64,000 bases of DNA from Methylobacterium sp. J-030 (GTDB lineage: Bacteria > Pseudomonadota > Alphaproteobacteria > Rhizobiales > Beijerinckiaceae): positions 62,001 through 126,000 of the forward strand of contig NZ_JAKSYM010000321.1 of NCBI RefSeq assembly GCF_022829545.1. The letters are read 5' to 3'. The first letter of the stretch is position 1; the number at the start of each line of letters is the position of its first letter. The position numbers and the translations under genes were made by a program. The notes beneath the pieces were generated by a model. That model saw only the letters and a list, made by a program, of their open reading frames with translations, did not search any database and had not been told where the DNA came from. Below are positions 24,345 through 32,550 of the stretch, piece after piece.

Positions 24345-25523
24345 ATGCGGAGATTGTCGATCGGTTTGGCCGCGCTGCTGATGAGCACCTCGGTCTACGC
24401 GCAGCAAGGCGGCGCCGAGCGCGGAGCCGGGATGGCCGGTCGCGGTGGCCAGAACGGCACCGAGTCGGGCATGAAGGCCGGCGGCGAGCGCGGCGGCATG
24501 CAGGGTCGCCAGAAGGGCAGCCCGGCGACCGCCGACCGGAATGCTGGCCCTGGGCGGGCGGATCAGGACCGGAACGCCGGGGGCGCGGACCGGATGGCGC
24601 AGGATCGTGACCAGGGCAACCGTGCCGGCGCCGCGCGCCAAGACCGCGACAATGCCCGCGCGACCGACCGCAACGCCCGCGACGGCGCCCGGGCCGAGCG
24701 TGGCGACCGCCGGGGCGAGCATGTCGACGTTCGCGACCGCACCGACGTCAGCAGCCGGACCGACACGCGTCACGACCGGGTCGAGGGCGGTTTCCGGCGC
24801 GAAGGCCGCTACGTCTTCATCGGCGGGCAGCGGGTTGTGTACGGCTCCCCCGAGTACCGCCGGCTGATCGTCACCGAGACCCGCGGTCCGCGCGAGCGCT
24901 ACGTCGTGATCCGTGGCCAGCGCGTCCTCTACGGCTCGCCGGACTATCGCCGCCTCGTCAGCGTCCGCGAGACCGGCCCGCGCGAGCGCTACGTGGTGAT
25001 CCGCGGACAGCGCGTTCTGTACGGCTCGCCCGAGTACCGTCGCCTCGTGTCGGTGCAGGAGGATCGCTTCGTGACGATCCGCGGCCAGCGGGTCCGTTAC
25101 GGGTCCGCCGAGTATCGTCGCCTCAGCGGCGGCGGCACGGTCGACGCCAGCTTCCACGCGGAGCAGCGCGCCGGCGCCCGGTTCGACAAGCATGGCGACC
25201 GGGACGGAATCCGCAACGTCTCGCGCAACGAGGACCGCGACAACGGCCGCAATGCCGGCAAGATGGACCGCGGGATGGAGCGCAATGCCGGGCGCGACGG
25301 TCGGAATGACGGCATGCGCAACGGCGACATGCGCGGCAACCAGCAGGCCGGTATCCGCAACGCGTCCGACCGCGGCAACGGGCAGGGCGGCATGAAGTCC
25401 GGCGCCGAGGGCGGCCGGATGGGTGGCGGCGAGCGCAGTGGCGCGCCGGGCAGCGCCAAGGGCGGTGGCGCCATGGGCGGCGGCCGGACCGGCGGCGGAG
25501 AACCGGGTGCCGGGCGCAACTGA
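24345..25523 (+). CDS. secreted protein with four 30-residue GQRVxYGSPEYRRL repeats and low-complexity flanks
   Basis: No known family recognised. The 392-aa product begins with a signal peptide (MRRLSIGLAALLMSTSVYAQ) and a TTGGAGGAAC ribosome binding site precedes it. Residues 21-150 are Gly/Arg/Asp/Asn-rich and highly charged. Residues 155-260 hold four repeats of the pattern RYVVIRGQRVLYGSPEYRRL, spaced 30, 30 and 26 residues apart. Residues 261-392 return to Gly/Arg/Asn/Met-rich sequence. It would be exported and mostly disordered around a repeat core. The flanks contain no cysteine, and their alternating charge suggests a matrix, polyelectrolyte or surface role, but nothing proves one. 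A perfect hairpin follows the gene. Confidence 0.75.
   Translation: MRRLSIGLAALLMSTSVYAQQGGAERGAGMAGRGGQNGTESGMKAGGERGGMQGRQKGSPATADRNAGPGRADQDRNAGGADRMAQDRDQGNRAGAARQDRDNARATDRNARDGARAERGDRRGEHVDVRDRTDVSSRTDTRHDRVEGGFRREGRYVFIGGQRVVYGSPEYRRLIVTETRGPRERYVVIRGQRVLYGSPDYRRLVSVRETGPRERYVVIRGQRVLYGSPEYRRLVSVQEDRFVTIRGQRVRYGSAEYRRLSGGGTVDASFHAEQRAGARFDKHGDRDGIRNVSRNEDRDNGRNAGKMDRGMERNAGRDGRNDGMRNGDMRGNQQAGIRNASDRGNGQGGMKSGAEGGRMGGGERSGAPGSAKGGGAMGGGRTGGGEPGAGRN
24807..25124 (+). repeat. tandem coding repeat, four units of about 90 bp
   Basis: Four in-frame direct repeats inside the secreted protein gene. Units two and three are nearly identical in protein (RERYVVIRGQRVLYGSP-D/E-YRRLVSV) but differ at many third codon positions. 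Unit one (RYVFIGGQRVVYGSPEYRRL) and unit four (RFVTIRGQRVRYGSAEYRRL) are more diverged. Synonymous differences argue for an old duplication kept by selection rather than a recent slippage event. Confidence 0.85.
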
Positions 25524-25537
25524 GCGACGTGATCCCA

Positions 25538-25561
25538 GGGAGGGGCCGTGCGGCCCCTCCC
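25538..25561 (+). terminator. perfect 10-bp hairpin after the repeat-protein gene
   Basis: GGGAGGGGCC (25538-25547) and GGCCCCTCCC (25552-25561) pair perfectly around a GTGC loop, 14 bp after the stop codon. There is no T tract, so it may act as a transcript end stabiliser or a factor-assisted terminator. Confidence 0.6.
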
Positions 25562-25703
25562 CGTCGGTAGACGGGGTCTCCTGCGGAAACCGAGCGCCGC
25601 AAACCGCTTGTCTCCCGCCCCTGCAGGGGAAAGGGAAAGCAAGCGGAAGACCGAAATCATCGGTTGAAAGCGGTCAGGACGCCTGAGAGCGCAGCCCGTC
25701 CCC

Positions 25704-26273
25704 TCACACCTTCAGGACGGGCTCGGCGATGTCGCCACCCCCGCCGCGGGCCTTGAGATAATCCGGCTGGAACAGGCACATCCGCACGGCGTCGCGATAG
25801 CGCCCGTTCACGAAGAACTCGTCCTTGAGCACCCCCTCCGGCCGAAAGCCGCAGCGCTCGTAGATGCGCACCGCCCGGGCGTTGTCCCGGTCGACGTGCA
25901 GGTAGAGCTTGTGGATATTCAGCACGCTGAACGCGTAATCCATCGCGATCCGGGTCGCCTGCCACGCATAGCCCCGGCCCTGGAAGCTCGGATGGATCGC
26001 GATCTGGAACTCGCAGCGCCGGTGCAGGTGATTGATCTCCACCAGCTCGATCAGCCCGGCCGGCTCGCCACTCGGATCGGCCACGATGAAGCGCCGCTCC
26101 GTCTGGTTGTGGATGTTGCGCTCGTAGAGCTGCTGCAGTTCGGCGAAGGACTCGTAGGCCTCCTCGAACCAGTAGCGCATGATGCTGTCGTTGTTGTTGA
26201 GCTGGTGGACGAAGCGCAGATCCTCCCGCTCCAGCGGCCGCAGCTTGATGGTGACGTCGGTGAGCGGTTTCAT
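25704..26273 (-). CDS. speG: spermidine N1-acetyltransferase (GNAT family)
   Basis: Acetylates spermidine or spermine using acetyl-CoA, lowering free polyamine levels. The 189-aa protein matches SpeG throughout: [59 protein letters not shown], the acetyl-CoA site [22 protein letters not shown], and [13 protein letters not shown]. The start at 26273 overlaps the argE stop by 4 nt (ATGA), so speG is co-transcribed with argE. That links polyamine acetylation with ornithine supply, an inference from position. Confidence 0.9.
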   Translation of the reverse strand: MKPLTDVTIKLRPLEREDLRFVHQLNNNDSIMRYWFEEAYESFAELQQLYERNIHNQTERRFIVADPSGEPAGLIELVEINHLHRRCEFQIAIHPSFQGRGYAWQATRIAMDYAFSVLNIHKLYLHVDRDNARAVRIYERCGFRPEGVLKDEFFVNGRYRDAVRMCLFQPDYLKARGGGGDIAEPVLKV

Positions 26274-27439
26274 GCCGCGCAGGCCTCGATCAGATCACGC
26301 AGGAACCGTTCGCCCTGGCCGAGGGCGTCCAGCGTGATGAACTCGTCGGGCTGGTGCGCCTGCGCGATGTCGCCCGGCCCGCAGACCACGGTGGGCAGGC
26401 CCGCCACTTGGAACCGCCCGGCCTCGGTCGCGTAGGGCACCGCCACGGTGCGGTTGCGCCCGGCCAGGCGCAGGCATAGGGCCTCCGCGGCCGAACCCAG
26501 ATCGGGTGCGAGGCCCGGGATATCGATCTCCTCGAGCGTCTCGATCCGCCCGAAATCGCCGTAGCGGTTGAGCCGGACCCGGGTCACCCGCTCCACCTCC
26601 CCGGCGAACAGACGCGGGATCTCGGCCGGGTCGAGGTCCGGCAGGCCGCGGTACTCCCAATGGAAGCGGCACTCCTTGGCGATGATGTTCCGGGCGGTGC
26701 CGCCCTGGATCGTCCCGACATGGACCGTCGTGGAGGCCGGATCGAACCGGCCGGAGGGGTCGCCGCGCTCGATCATCAGGTCGGCGATCCGGTTGAGGCC
26801 TGCAACCAGTTCGCAGGCGGCAGTTACGGCGTTCGCCCCGAGGGCCGGCCGGGCGGAATGGGCCTCGCGGCCATGCACGGTGGTGAGGCAGGTCACGATG
26901 CTCTTGTGCGCGTCCGCCACCTCCATGCCGGTCGGCTCGCCGACGATCACCGCGCCGGGCCGCGGCAGGTCGGCGCCGAAGCGGGCGATCCCGTCCATCG
27001 AGCCGAGGCAGGTGGTCTCCTCGTCGTAGGAGAGCAGGATGTGGATCGGCCGCTTCAGGTCGGCCGCCAGCATCTCGGGCACAAGGGCAAGGGCGAGAGC
27101 ATCGAACCCCTTCATGTCGACGGCGCCGCGCCCGTAGGCCCGTCCGTCGGCGACGCGCAGCGTGAACGGGTCGCTGCTCCAGGCCTGGCCCGCCACCGGC
27201 ACCACGTCGGTATGGCCGGACAGCACCACGCCGCCCGCGACCATCGGGCCGATCGTGGCGAGCACGGCGGCCTTGTCGCCCGCCGCGTTCGGCAGGCACA
27301 GGTGCGGGACGCCCCAGCCATCGAGATAGGCGCGGACGGACTCGATCAGCGCGAGGTTGGACTTGTCGCTCTCCGTGTCGAACGACACGAGGCGGGCCAG
27401 CATGTCGAGCGTGCTCAGTCGCTCGCCGGTCGCGGGCAT
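26270..27439 (-). CDS. argE: acetylornithine deacetylase
   Basis: A zinc- or cobalt-dependent M20 peptidase-family enzyme releasing ornithine and acetate from N2-acetylornithine. The 389-aa protein has the metal-binding His in [16 protein letters not shown], the bridging Asp in [15 protein letters not shown], the catalytic Glu pair in [12 protein letters not shown], and a C-terminal metal ligand His in [13 protein letters not shown]. The central lid domain has [11 protein letters not shown]. The ATG at 27439 matches the family N-terminus ([16 protein letters not shown]). It is the first gene of the argE-speG pair and separate from argD/argF. Confidence 0.92.
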   Translation of the reverse strand: MPATGERLSTLDMLARLVSFDTESDKSNLALIESVRAYLDGWGVPHLCLPNAAGDKAAVLATIGPMVAGGVVLSGHTDVVPVAGQAWSSDPFTLRVADGRAYGRGAVDMKGFDALALALVPEMLAADLKRPIHILLSYDEETTCLGSMDGIARFGADLPRPGAVIVGEPTGMEVADAHKSIVTCLTTVHGREAHSARPALGANAVTAACELVAGLNRIADLMIERGDPSGRFDPASTTVHVGTIQGGTARNIIAKECRFHWEYRGLPDLDPAEIPRLFAGEVERVTRVRLNRYGDFGRIETLEEIDIPGLAPDLGSAAEALCLRLAGRNRTVAVPYATEAGRFQVAGLPTVVCGPGDIAQAHQPDEFITLDALGQGERFLRDLIEACAA

Positions 27440-27476
27440 GCAATCCTCCGGGGACAAAGTCCCGGGTGACAGGACC

Positions 27477-27869
27477 TCAGTGCAGGCTGCGGCGGACGTG
27501 CGGGCTGTCGAGGGAGAAGGCGGGGATCTCGGCCTCGAAGCTCTCACCGGCTACCGTCGCCATGGTGTAGCTGCCGGCCATCAACCCGTCGGGCGTGTTG
27601 AGCGGGCAACCACTGGTGTAGCAGAAGGACTCGCCGGGCTCCAGCACCGGCTGCTTGCCGACCACGCCGGTCCCGCGCACCTCCTGACAGGCGCCGTGCC
27701 CGTCGATGATCCGCCAGTGGCGCGAGCGAAGCTGGACTTGCTCGCTGCCGTTATTCACGATCTCGACCGTATAAGCAAAGAAATAGCGGCTCTCATTCGG
27801 CGAAGATTCCTCTTCAACGAAACGAGACTGTACAGTTACACTTATCCCCCGCGTCTCGGCCTTGTACAT
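27477..27869 (-). CDS. apaG: Co2+/Mg2+ efflux-associated protein ApaG
   Basis: A small cytoplasmic protein with a fibronectin-III-like fold; ApaG is associated with Co2+ resistance and Mg2+ efflux in enterobacteria, though its mechanism is unclear. The 130-aa protein shows the conserved YKAETRGISVTVQSRFVEEES, YFFAYTVEIVNNGSEQVQLRSRHWRIID, VVGKQPVLEPGESFCYTSG and GLMAGSYTMA blocks. I chose the ATG at 27869, which opens into the conserved sequence. Frames further upstream are not conserved in style. It ends 37 bp before argE starts on the same strand, so an apaG-argE-speG transcript is possible. Confidence 0.92.
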   Translation of the reverse strand: MYKAETRGISVTVQSRFVEEESSPNESRYFFAYTVEIVNNGSEQVQLRSRHWRIIDGHGACQEVRGTGVVGKQPVLEPGESFCYTSGCPLNTPDGLMAGSYTMATVAGESFEAEIPAFSLDSPHVRRSLH

Positions 27870-28144
27870 CGCCCTATTTGGCCCTTCTTGCGGACGGTAC
27901 GATTCGCGAAGCAGAATGGAACGCGCTTCCTGCGCGGTGGTAGTTGGCGGCGGAATCCCCGTCAATTGCGGCGGACTACCTCGCGCGGTCGCAAATGGCG
28001 CGCCGGCATGATTCGCTCAGCGATCCGGGCCCACCCCGCGCTGTGACGGCGGGACGAACGGGTTAAGGCCGCGTTAGCCAGTCCCGGAGGAAAACGGAGG
28101 CGGACGCGGACCGGGCGGCGGCGCGCGAGGGAGATACGGGCGCG

Positions 28145-29269
28145 ATGACAGCGGGCGCAGCCACGGGAGGGCCCGGTTCAGGTGCCGGGAGCCGCAGCGG
28201 CATCCTGCCGGCCCAGGCCATTGCGGCGCTGGCGCAAGCCGGCGGGATCCGCACCGAACGCCCCTTCGCGCCCGACCAGATCCAGCCGGCGAGCATCGAC
28301 CTGCGCCTCGGCGCCACCGCCTACAGGGTGCGCACGAGCTTCCTGCCGGGAGCCGGGCGCACGGTCCAGGCCTGCGTCGACCGCCTGTCGCTGCACCGGA
28401 TCGATCTCCGACCGGGCGCGGTGCTGGAGACCGGCTGCGTCTACATCGCCGAGTTGCAGGAGAGTCTGGCGCTGCCCGCCGGCCTCGCGGCGGCGGCGAA
28501 CCCGAAGAGCTCCACCGGGCGCATCGACGTGTTCACCCGGGTGATCACCGATCGGGGCGAGGCGTTCGATCAGGTCGAGCCCGGCTACGACGGCCCGCTC
28601 TACGCCGAGATCTCGCCGCGCACCTTCCCGGTCCTGGTCCGCACCGGCTCGCGCCTGTCGCAGATCCGCTTTCGCCAGGGGACACCGCGGCTGACAGAGA
28701 CCGAACTCGGCCTGCTCCACGCCCGCTCGGCCCTGGTCGATGCGGGCAACCCGTCCTTCCAGGGGGGCGTGGCGGTCTCGGTCGACCTCGCGGGCTTCGA
28801 CGGGCTGATCGGCTTCCGGGCGAAGCGCCATACCGGCCTAGTGGACGTGGATGCCCCCGGGCGCCACAAGGCCTCCGAGTTCTGGGAGCCGCTCCCGGCC
28901 GACGGATCGGGCAGCCTGATCCTCGATCCCGGCCAGTTCTACATCCTGGCCTCGAAGGAGGCGGTTCAGGTCCCGCCGGACCACGCCGCCGAGATGGTGC
29001 CGTTCGATCCGCTGGTCGGCGAGTTCCGCGTCCACTACGCGGGCTTCTTCGATCCGGGCTTCGGCTATGCCGGGGCGGGGGGCGCGGGGGCCCGCGCCGT
29101 GCTGGAGGTGCGCTCGCGCGACGTGCCGTTCCTGCTCGAAGATGGCCAGATCGTCGGCCGCCTCGTCTACGAGCGCATGCTCGACGTACCCGAGACCCTC
29201 TATGGGGCCGGCGCCGGCTCGAACTATCAGGCGCAGGGGCTCAAGCTCTCCAAGCACTTCGTCCTGTAG
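28145..29269 (+). CDS. dcd: 2'-deoxycytidine 5'-triphosphate deaminase (long form)
   Basis: Deaminates dCTP to dUTP, feeding thymidylate synthesis. The 374-aa protein is about twice the length of E. coli Dcd and fits the long alphaproteobacterial form with two dUTPase-fold halves. Motifs include QIQPASIDLRLGATAYRVR, ANPKSSTGRIDVFTRVITD (substrate-contacting Ser/Arg) and YDGPLYAEISPRTFPVLVR in the first half. The second half has FYILASKEAVQVPPDHAAEMVPFDPLVGEFRVHYAGF (quoted as PPDHAAEMVPFDPL). About 20 Gly/Ala-rich residues precede the fold. The downstream Lrp gene starts after 23 bp. A dUTPase gene, which would act next, is at 62.1 kb. Confidence 0.88.
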   Translation: MTAGAATGGPGSGAGSRSGILPAQAIAALAQAGGIRTERPFAPDQIQPASIDLRLGATAYRVRTSFLPGAGRTVQACVDRLSLHRIDLRPGAVLETGCVYIAELQESLALPAGLAAAANPKSSTGRIDVFTRVITDRGEAFDQVEPGYDGPLYAEISPRTFPVLVRTGSRLSQIRFRQGTPRLTETELGLLHARSALVDAGNPSFQGGVAVSVDLAGFDGLIGFRAKRHTGLVDVDAPGRHKASEFWEPLPADGSGSLILDPGQFYILASKEAVQVPPDHAAEMVPFDPLVGEFRVHYAGFFDPGFGYAGAGGAGARAVLEVRSRDVPFLLEDGQIVGRLVYERMLDVPETLYGAGAGSNYQAQGLKLSKHFVL

Positions 29270-29292
29270 CGCCCGCGGGGAGCCTGGATCGC

Positions 29293-29754
29293 ATGGACGC
29301 GGTGGACCGGAAGATCCTGGACATCCTGCAGCAGGACGCGACGCTGCCCGTGGCCGAACTCGCCGAGCGGGTCGGCGTGAGCGCGGCGCCGTGCTGGCGC
29401 CGGGTGAAAAAGCTGGAAGCCTCCGGGGTGATCCGCGGCCGGGTCGCCCTGGTCGACCGCCGCAAGGTCAACGTGCCGACGACGGTGTTCGTGGCCGTGA
29501 AGGCCCCGCGCCATGCCGCCGACTGGTCGGACGCGTTCCGTAGGATCGTCGCCGACTTCCCGGAGATCGTCGAGGCTTGGCGCCTCACCGGCGAGATCGA
29601 TTACCTGCTGCGCATCGTCGTGCCCGACATCGAGGCCTACGATGCGGTGTATCAGCGGCTCATCGCAAAGCTCGACTTCTCGAACCTGTCCTCCTCCATC
29701 GCCATGGAGGAGATGAAGTACACGACCGCCGTCCCGACGCTCTACGTGGCGTGA
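29293..29754 (+). CDS. Lrp/AsnC family transcriptional regulator
   Basis: A 153-aa feast/famine regulator. The N-terminal helix-turn-helix reads LDILQQDATLPVAELAERVG then SAAPCWRRVKKLEASGVI. The C-terminal RAM ligand-binding domain has TGEIDYLLRIVVPDIEAYDAVY. It starts 23 bp after dcd and is convergent with the cysteine dioxygenase gene, whose stop is only 18 bp away. The effector is probably an amino acid. An attractive but unproven idea is control of the adjacent cysteine dioxygenase gene. Confidence 0.9.
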   Translation: MDAVDRKILDILQQDATLPVAELAERVGVSAAPCWRRVKKLEASGVIRGRVALVDRRKVNVPTTVFVAVKAPRHAADWSDAFRRIVADFPEIVEAWRLTGEIDYLLRIVVPDIEAYDAVYQRLIAKLDFSNLSSSIAMEEMKYTTAVPTLYVA

Positions 29755-29772
29755 GATCGTCGCCGCAGCGCC

Positions 29773-30294
29773 TCAGCCCGCCGCGATCTCGTAAGTCCGG
29801 TCGATCGAGGAATCCTGGGTCCGGTGATCGTAGCCGTAGACATGAATCGAGACCGCCGCCTCCGGCCCCTCATTGGCGATCCGGTGCAGGTTCGGCCCCG
29901 TGGGCATCATGCAGGCGACGAAGCCGGACTGCCGGACGGCATCCAGGGTCGCCACCGCGTGCGTGTCGCTGATCGGTCGATACCATGTCTCGCGCAGGGT
30001 GCCGCGCAGCAGCCCGAAGCAGCACGAGCAGTGGTGATCGTGGACCGGCGTAACCGTGCCCGGCGCCCACACCATGGCCCAGACGCTGATCGCCTCGGTG
30101 CCGAACAGCAGGTTGCGGCTCAGGCCCTCACCCCGGCCGACGAGACGCGCCGGGTCGAGCAGTTCCGGCCGGGACAGGAGACGCAGCAGCGTCGTGCGCG
30201 CGGCGGCGAGATAAGCGTCCGGGGCATGGCGGGCCGAGACGGCAAGATCCGCCATCATCGCCGCGACGTCGGCGGACGGGATCGACTGGGCCAT
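29773..30294 (-). CDS. cysteine dioxygenase family protein
   Basis: An iron cupin enzyme that oxidises cysteine (or a related thiol such as 3-mercaptopropionate) to the sulfinic acid. The 173-aa protein has the iron-binding motif PVHDHHCSCCFGLLRG with the His-X-His pair. The distal His is in NLHRIANEG, and the cupin strand TEAISVWAMVWAPG precedes the metal site. The ATG at 30294 follows AAGGAGATCTGCG. Which thiol is the substrate cannot be decided by eye. It is convergent with the Lrp gene. Confidence 0.85.
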   Translation of the reverse strand: MAQSIPSADVAAMMADLAVSARHAPDAYLAAARTTLLRLLSRPELLDPARLVGRGEGLSRNLLFGTEAISVWAMVWAPGTVTPVHDHHCSCCFGLLRGTLRETWYRPISDTHAVATLDAVRQSGFVACMMPTGPNLHRIANEGPEAAVSIHVYGYDHRTQDSSIDRTYEIAAG

Positions 30295-30577
30295 CGCAGA
30301 TCTCCTTCGCTGCGCTTCTCGAAGACCTGGGTATCGTATCGCGTTCTCGAGGCTCTGCGTTTGCGTTGTTGTCGTCTGAAGCGGTCCGACGCGAAATCCT
30401 ATCGCGCGATGTGGCGCGCGCGCGAAACGAGATTGCGCCGTGCGCGCGTTCGCTGGATACGGCTGTCCTGATTCGAGCGGGGAGCCGTGCCGACAGGAGC
30501 CCCGTCGGCATCGCGGGGGATCGGGTGTGTCCGGCGCTGGTGGCGAGTGGCGTCCGCGCGTGCGATCCGGTGCGGCC

Positions 30578-31303
30578 TCAGCCCGCCGCCGCCGCGTCGA
30601 GCAGCCACGCGACCGCGCCCGCGCCTGTAACGCGGCCCGCCGGCAGATCCTCGCCGGCGGCGAGGCGGGCCAGCGGCGCGCGCTTGCCCGCACCAGTTAC
30701 CAGGAACAGCACGTGGCGGGAGGAGGCGAGCGCCGGGAAGGTCAGGGTGATACGCGGCACGAAGGGCGTCAGCCCCGCCTCCGGCACCGGGGCGACCAGC
30801 CGTTCCGCCTCGTCCACGGCCGGCTTGCCGGGGAAGAGCGACGCCGTATGCCCGTCCTCGCCGAGCCCGAGCAGCACGAGGTCGAACAGCGGCCGGGCGG
30901 GATCGAGCCCGTCGGCCCCGTAGAAGTCCAGCAGCGTGCGCTCGTAGGCGCGGGCGCCCGCCTCCGCACCCGCGTCCGAGGGGATGAAATGCAGGTGCGT
31001 CGGCGGGATCGGCGCGCCGTGCCCGAAGGCCTCCCGGACCATGCGGACGTTGCTGCGCTCGTCGTCCCAGGGGACCACCCGGTCGTCACCGAAGAACCAG
31101 TGGACGCGCTCCCACGGGACCCGGGCGGCGTAGTCAGGGCCGGCGAGGAGGCCGTAGAGCACCTTCGGGGTCGAACCGCCCGACAGGCAGATCGCGATCC
31201 GCTCGGACTGGTTCTCGCCGCAGGCCACGATCAGCCGCTCGGCCGCTTCGCGGGCGACGGCCTGCGCATCCTCCAGGACATGGGTGCCGGCGGGGAGGCT
31301 CAT
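30578..31303 (-). CDS. pgl: 6-phosphogluconolactonase
   Basis: Hydrolyses 6-phosphogluconolactone in the oxidative pentose-phosphate pathway. The 241-aa protein has the NagB/Pgl-type blocks ICLSGGSTPKVLYGLLAG, HWFFGDDRVVPWDDERSNVRM, HFIPSD and LLGLGEDGHTASLFPG. It is the last gene of the five-gene minus-strand operon, nine bases after gnd. The preceding enzyme, glucose-6-phosphate dehydrogenase, is not encoded in the window. Confidence 0.93.
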   Translation of the reverse strand: MSLPAGTHVLEDAQAVAREAAERLIVACGENQSERIAICLSGGSTPKVLYGLLAGPDYAARVPWERVHWFFGDDRVVPWDDERSNVRMVREAFGHGAPIPPTHLHFIPSDAGAEAGARAYERTLLDFYGADGLDPARPLFDLVLLGLGEDGHTASLFPGKPAVDEAERLVAPVPEAGLTPFVPRITLTFPALASSRHVLFLVTGAGKRAPLARLAAGEDLPAGRVTGAGAVAWLLDAAAAG

Positions 31304-31312
31304 GGTGCGGCC

Positions 31313-32290
31313 CTACTTCTTCGGCTCCTGGTGGCCGCCGAAGCCCTTGCGCATCGCCGAGAGCAGCTTGTCGGCGTAGCTCTCGTGCTCGCGGGAGCGG
31401 AAGCGGCGATAGAGGGCGGCGGACAGCACGGTCGCCGGCACACCCTCCTCGATGGCGGCGTTGATGGTCCAGCGGCCCTCGCCGGAATCATCGACATGGC
31501 CGGAGAATTCGGTGAGTTGCGCGTCGCCGGCGAGCGCCTGCGCGGTCAGGTCGAGGAGCCAGGAGGAGACGACGCTGCCGCGCCGCCAGACTTCGGCGAT
31601 GTCGCCCATGTCGAGGTCGAAGCGGCGCTCCTCCGGCAGGGCCTGCGCATTCGCGTGGCGGAGGATGTCGAACCCCTCGGCGTAGGCCTGCATCAGGCCG
31701 TACTCGATGCCGTTATGGACCATCTTGACGAAATGGCCCGCGCCGGTCGGCCCGGCATGGATGTAGCCCTGCTCGGCGCGGGGATCGCGGCCCTCGCGGT
31801 TCGGGGTCCGCGGGATGTCACCGATGCCGGGCGCGAGCGTCTTGAAGATCGGGTCGAGCCGGTCGACGGTCTCGTGATCGCCGCCGATCATCATGCAGTA
31901 GCCGCGCTCCAGGCCCCAGACGCCGCCCGAGGTGCCGACATCGACGTAGTGCAGGCCCTTCGCCTTCAGCGCGAGGCCGCGGCGGACATCGTCGCCGTAG
32001 AACGAATTGCCGCCATCGATGATGCAGTCGCCGGCCTGCATCAGGCCCCCGAGGGTCTGGACCGCCTGCTCGGTGATGGTACCCGCCGGCAGCATCACCC
32101 AGGCCGCGCGCGGCGCTTCGAGCTTGGCGACCAGATCCTCCAGGCTCGCCGCGCCGACCGCGCCGGCCTCGACCAAAGCCGCCACGGCGTCCGGGTTCTG
32201 GTCGAACACCACGGCCTTGTGCCCGTCCCGCAGGAGCCTGCGGACGATGTTGCCGCCCATCCGGCCGAGGCCGATCATGCCGAGTTGCAT
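31313..32290 (-). CDS. gnd: 6-phosphogluconate dehydrogenase (decarboxylating), short GndA-type
   Basis: Oxidatively decarboxylates 6-phosphogluconate to ribulose 5-phosphate. The 325-aa protein starts with the dinucleotide motif [16 protein letters not shown]. It has the substrate blocks [15 protein letters not shown] and [19 protein letters not shown] with the catalytic Lys and Glu. It is much shorter than the 470-aa NADP-dependent Gnd of E. coli and fits the shorter class, which is often NAD-linked. It lies between tal-pgi and pgl on the same strand. Confidence 0.92.
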   Translation of the reverse strand: MQLGMIGLGRMGGNIVRRLLRDGHKAVVFDQNPDAVAALVEAGAVGAASLEDLVAKLEAPRAAWVMLPAGTITEQAVQTLGGLMQAGDCIIDGGNSFYGDDVRRGLALKAKGLHYVDVGTSGGVWGLERGYCMMIGGDHETVDRLDPIFKTLAPGIGDIPRTPNREGRDPRAEQGYIHAGPTGAGHFVKMVHNGIEYGLMQAYAEGFDILRHANAQALPEERRFDLDMGDIAEVWRRGSVVSSWLLDLTAQALAGDAQLTEFSGHVDDSGEGRWTINAAIEEGVPATVLSAALYRRFRSREHESYADKLLSAMRKGFGGHQEPKK

Positions 32291-32410
32291 CGCTGCTCTT
32301 CCTTTGATCGACCTCGCGGAGCGAGGTTCAGGTGTCTACGGCTTCACCAACGTCCGACGTCGAAACGCACCGCTTTCCCGGACGCCCGGAACGTCAGTGG
32401 GAGGTGATCC

Positions 32411-32490
32411 GGGATCCAGCACACCAGGCGCCGCGAAAGCGGCTCAGGTCGAAGTCTGCGGACATTTCGCGTCTTCCTGTGCTGGATCCC
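32411..32490 (+). repeat. long inverted repeat in the tal-pgi/gnd gap
   Basis: The 13-base arm GGGATCCAGCACA (32411-32423) is perfectly complementary to TGTGCTGGATCCC (32478-32490), with 54 bp between. The whole 260-bp gap between gnd and tal-pgi holds no gene. Such GGATCC-centred palindromes look like a dispersed intergenic element rather than a local regulatory site. Confidence 0.65.
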
Positions 32491-32550
32491 CGGTCGTATT
32501 CCGCTGGCGCTCCATGCGCCCGGGAAAGGGCGCCGACCCTGGGCATCGTC

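Noticed and set aside
24345-25523. The repeat protein as a RTX or collagen-like toxin or adhesin
   Set aside because: No GGxGxDxxx calcium repeats and no regular Gly-X-Y triplets; the repeat pattern is different.
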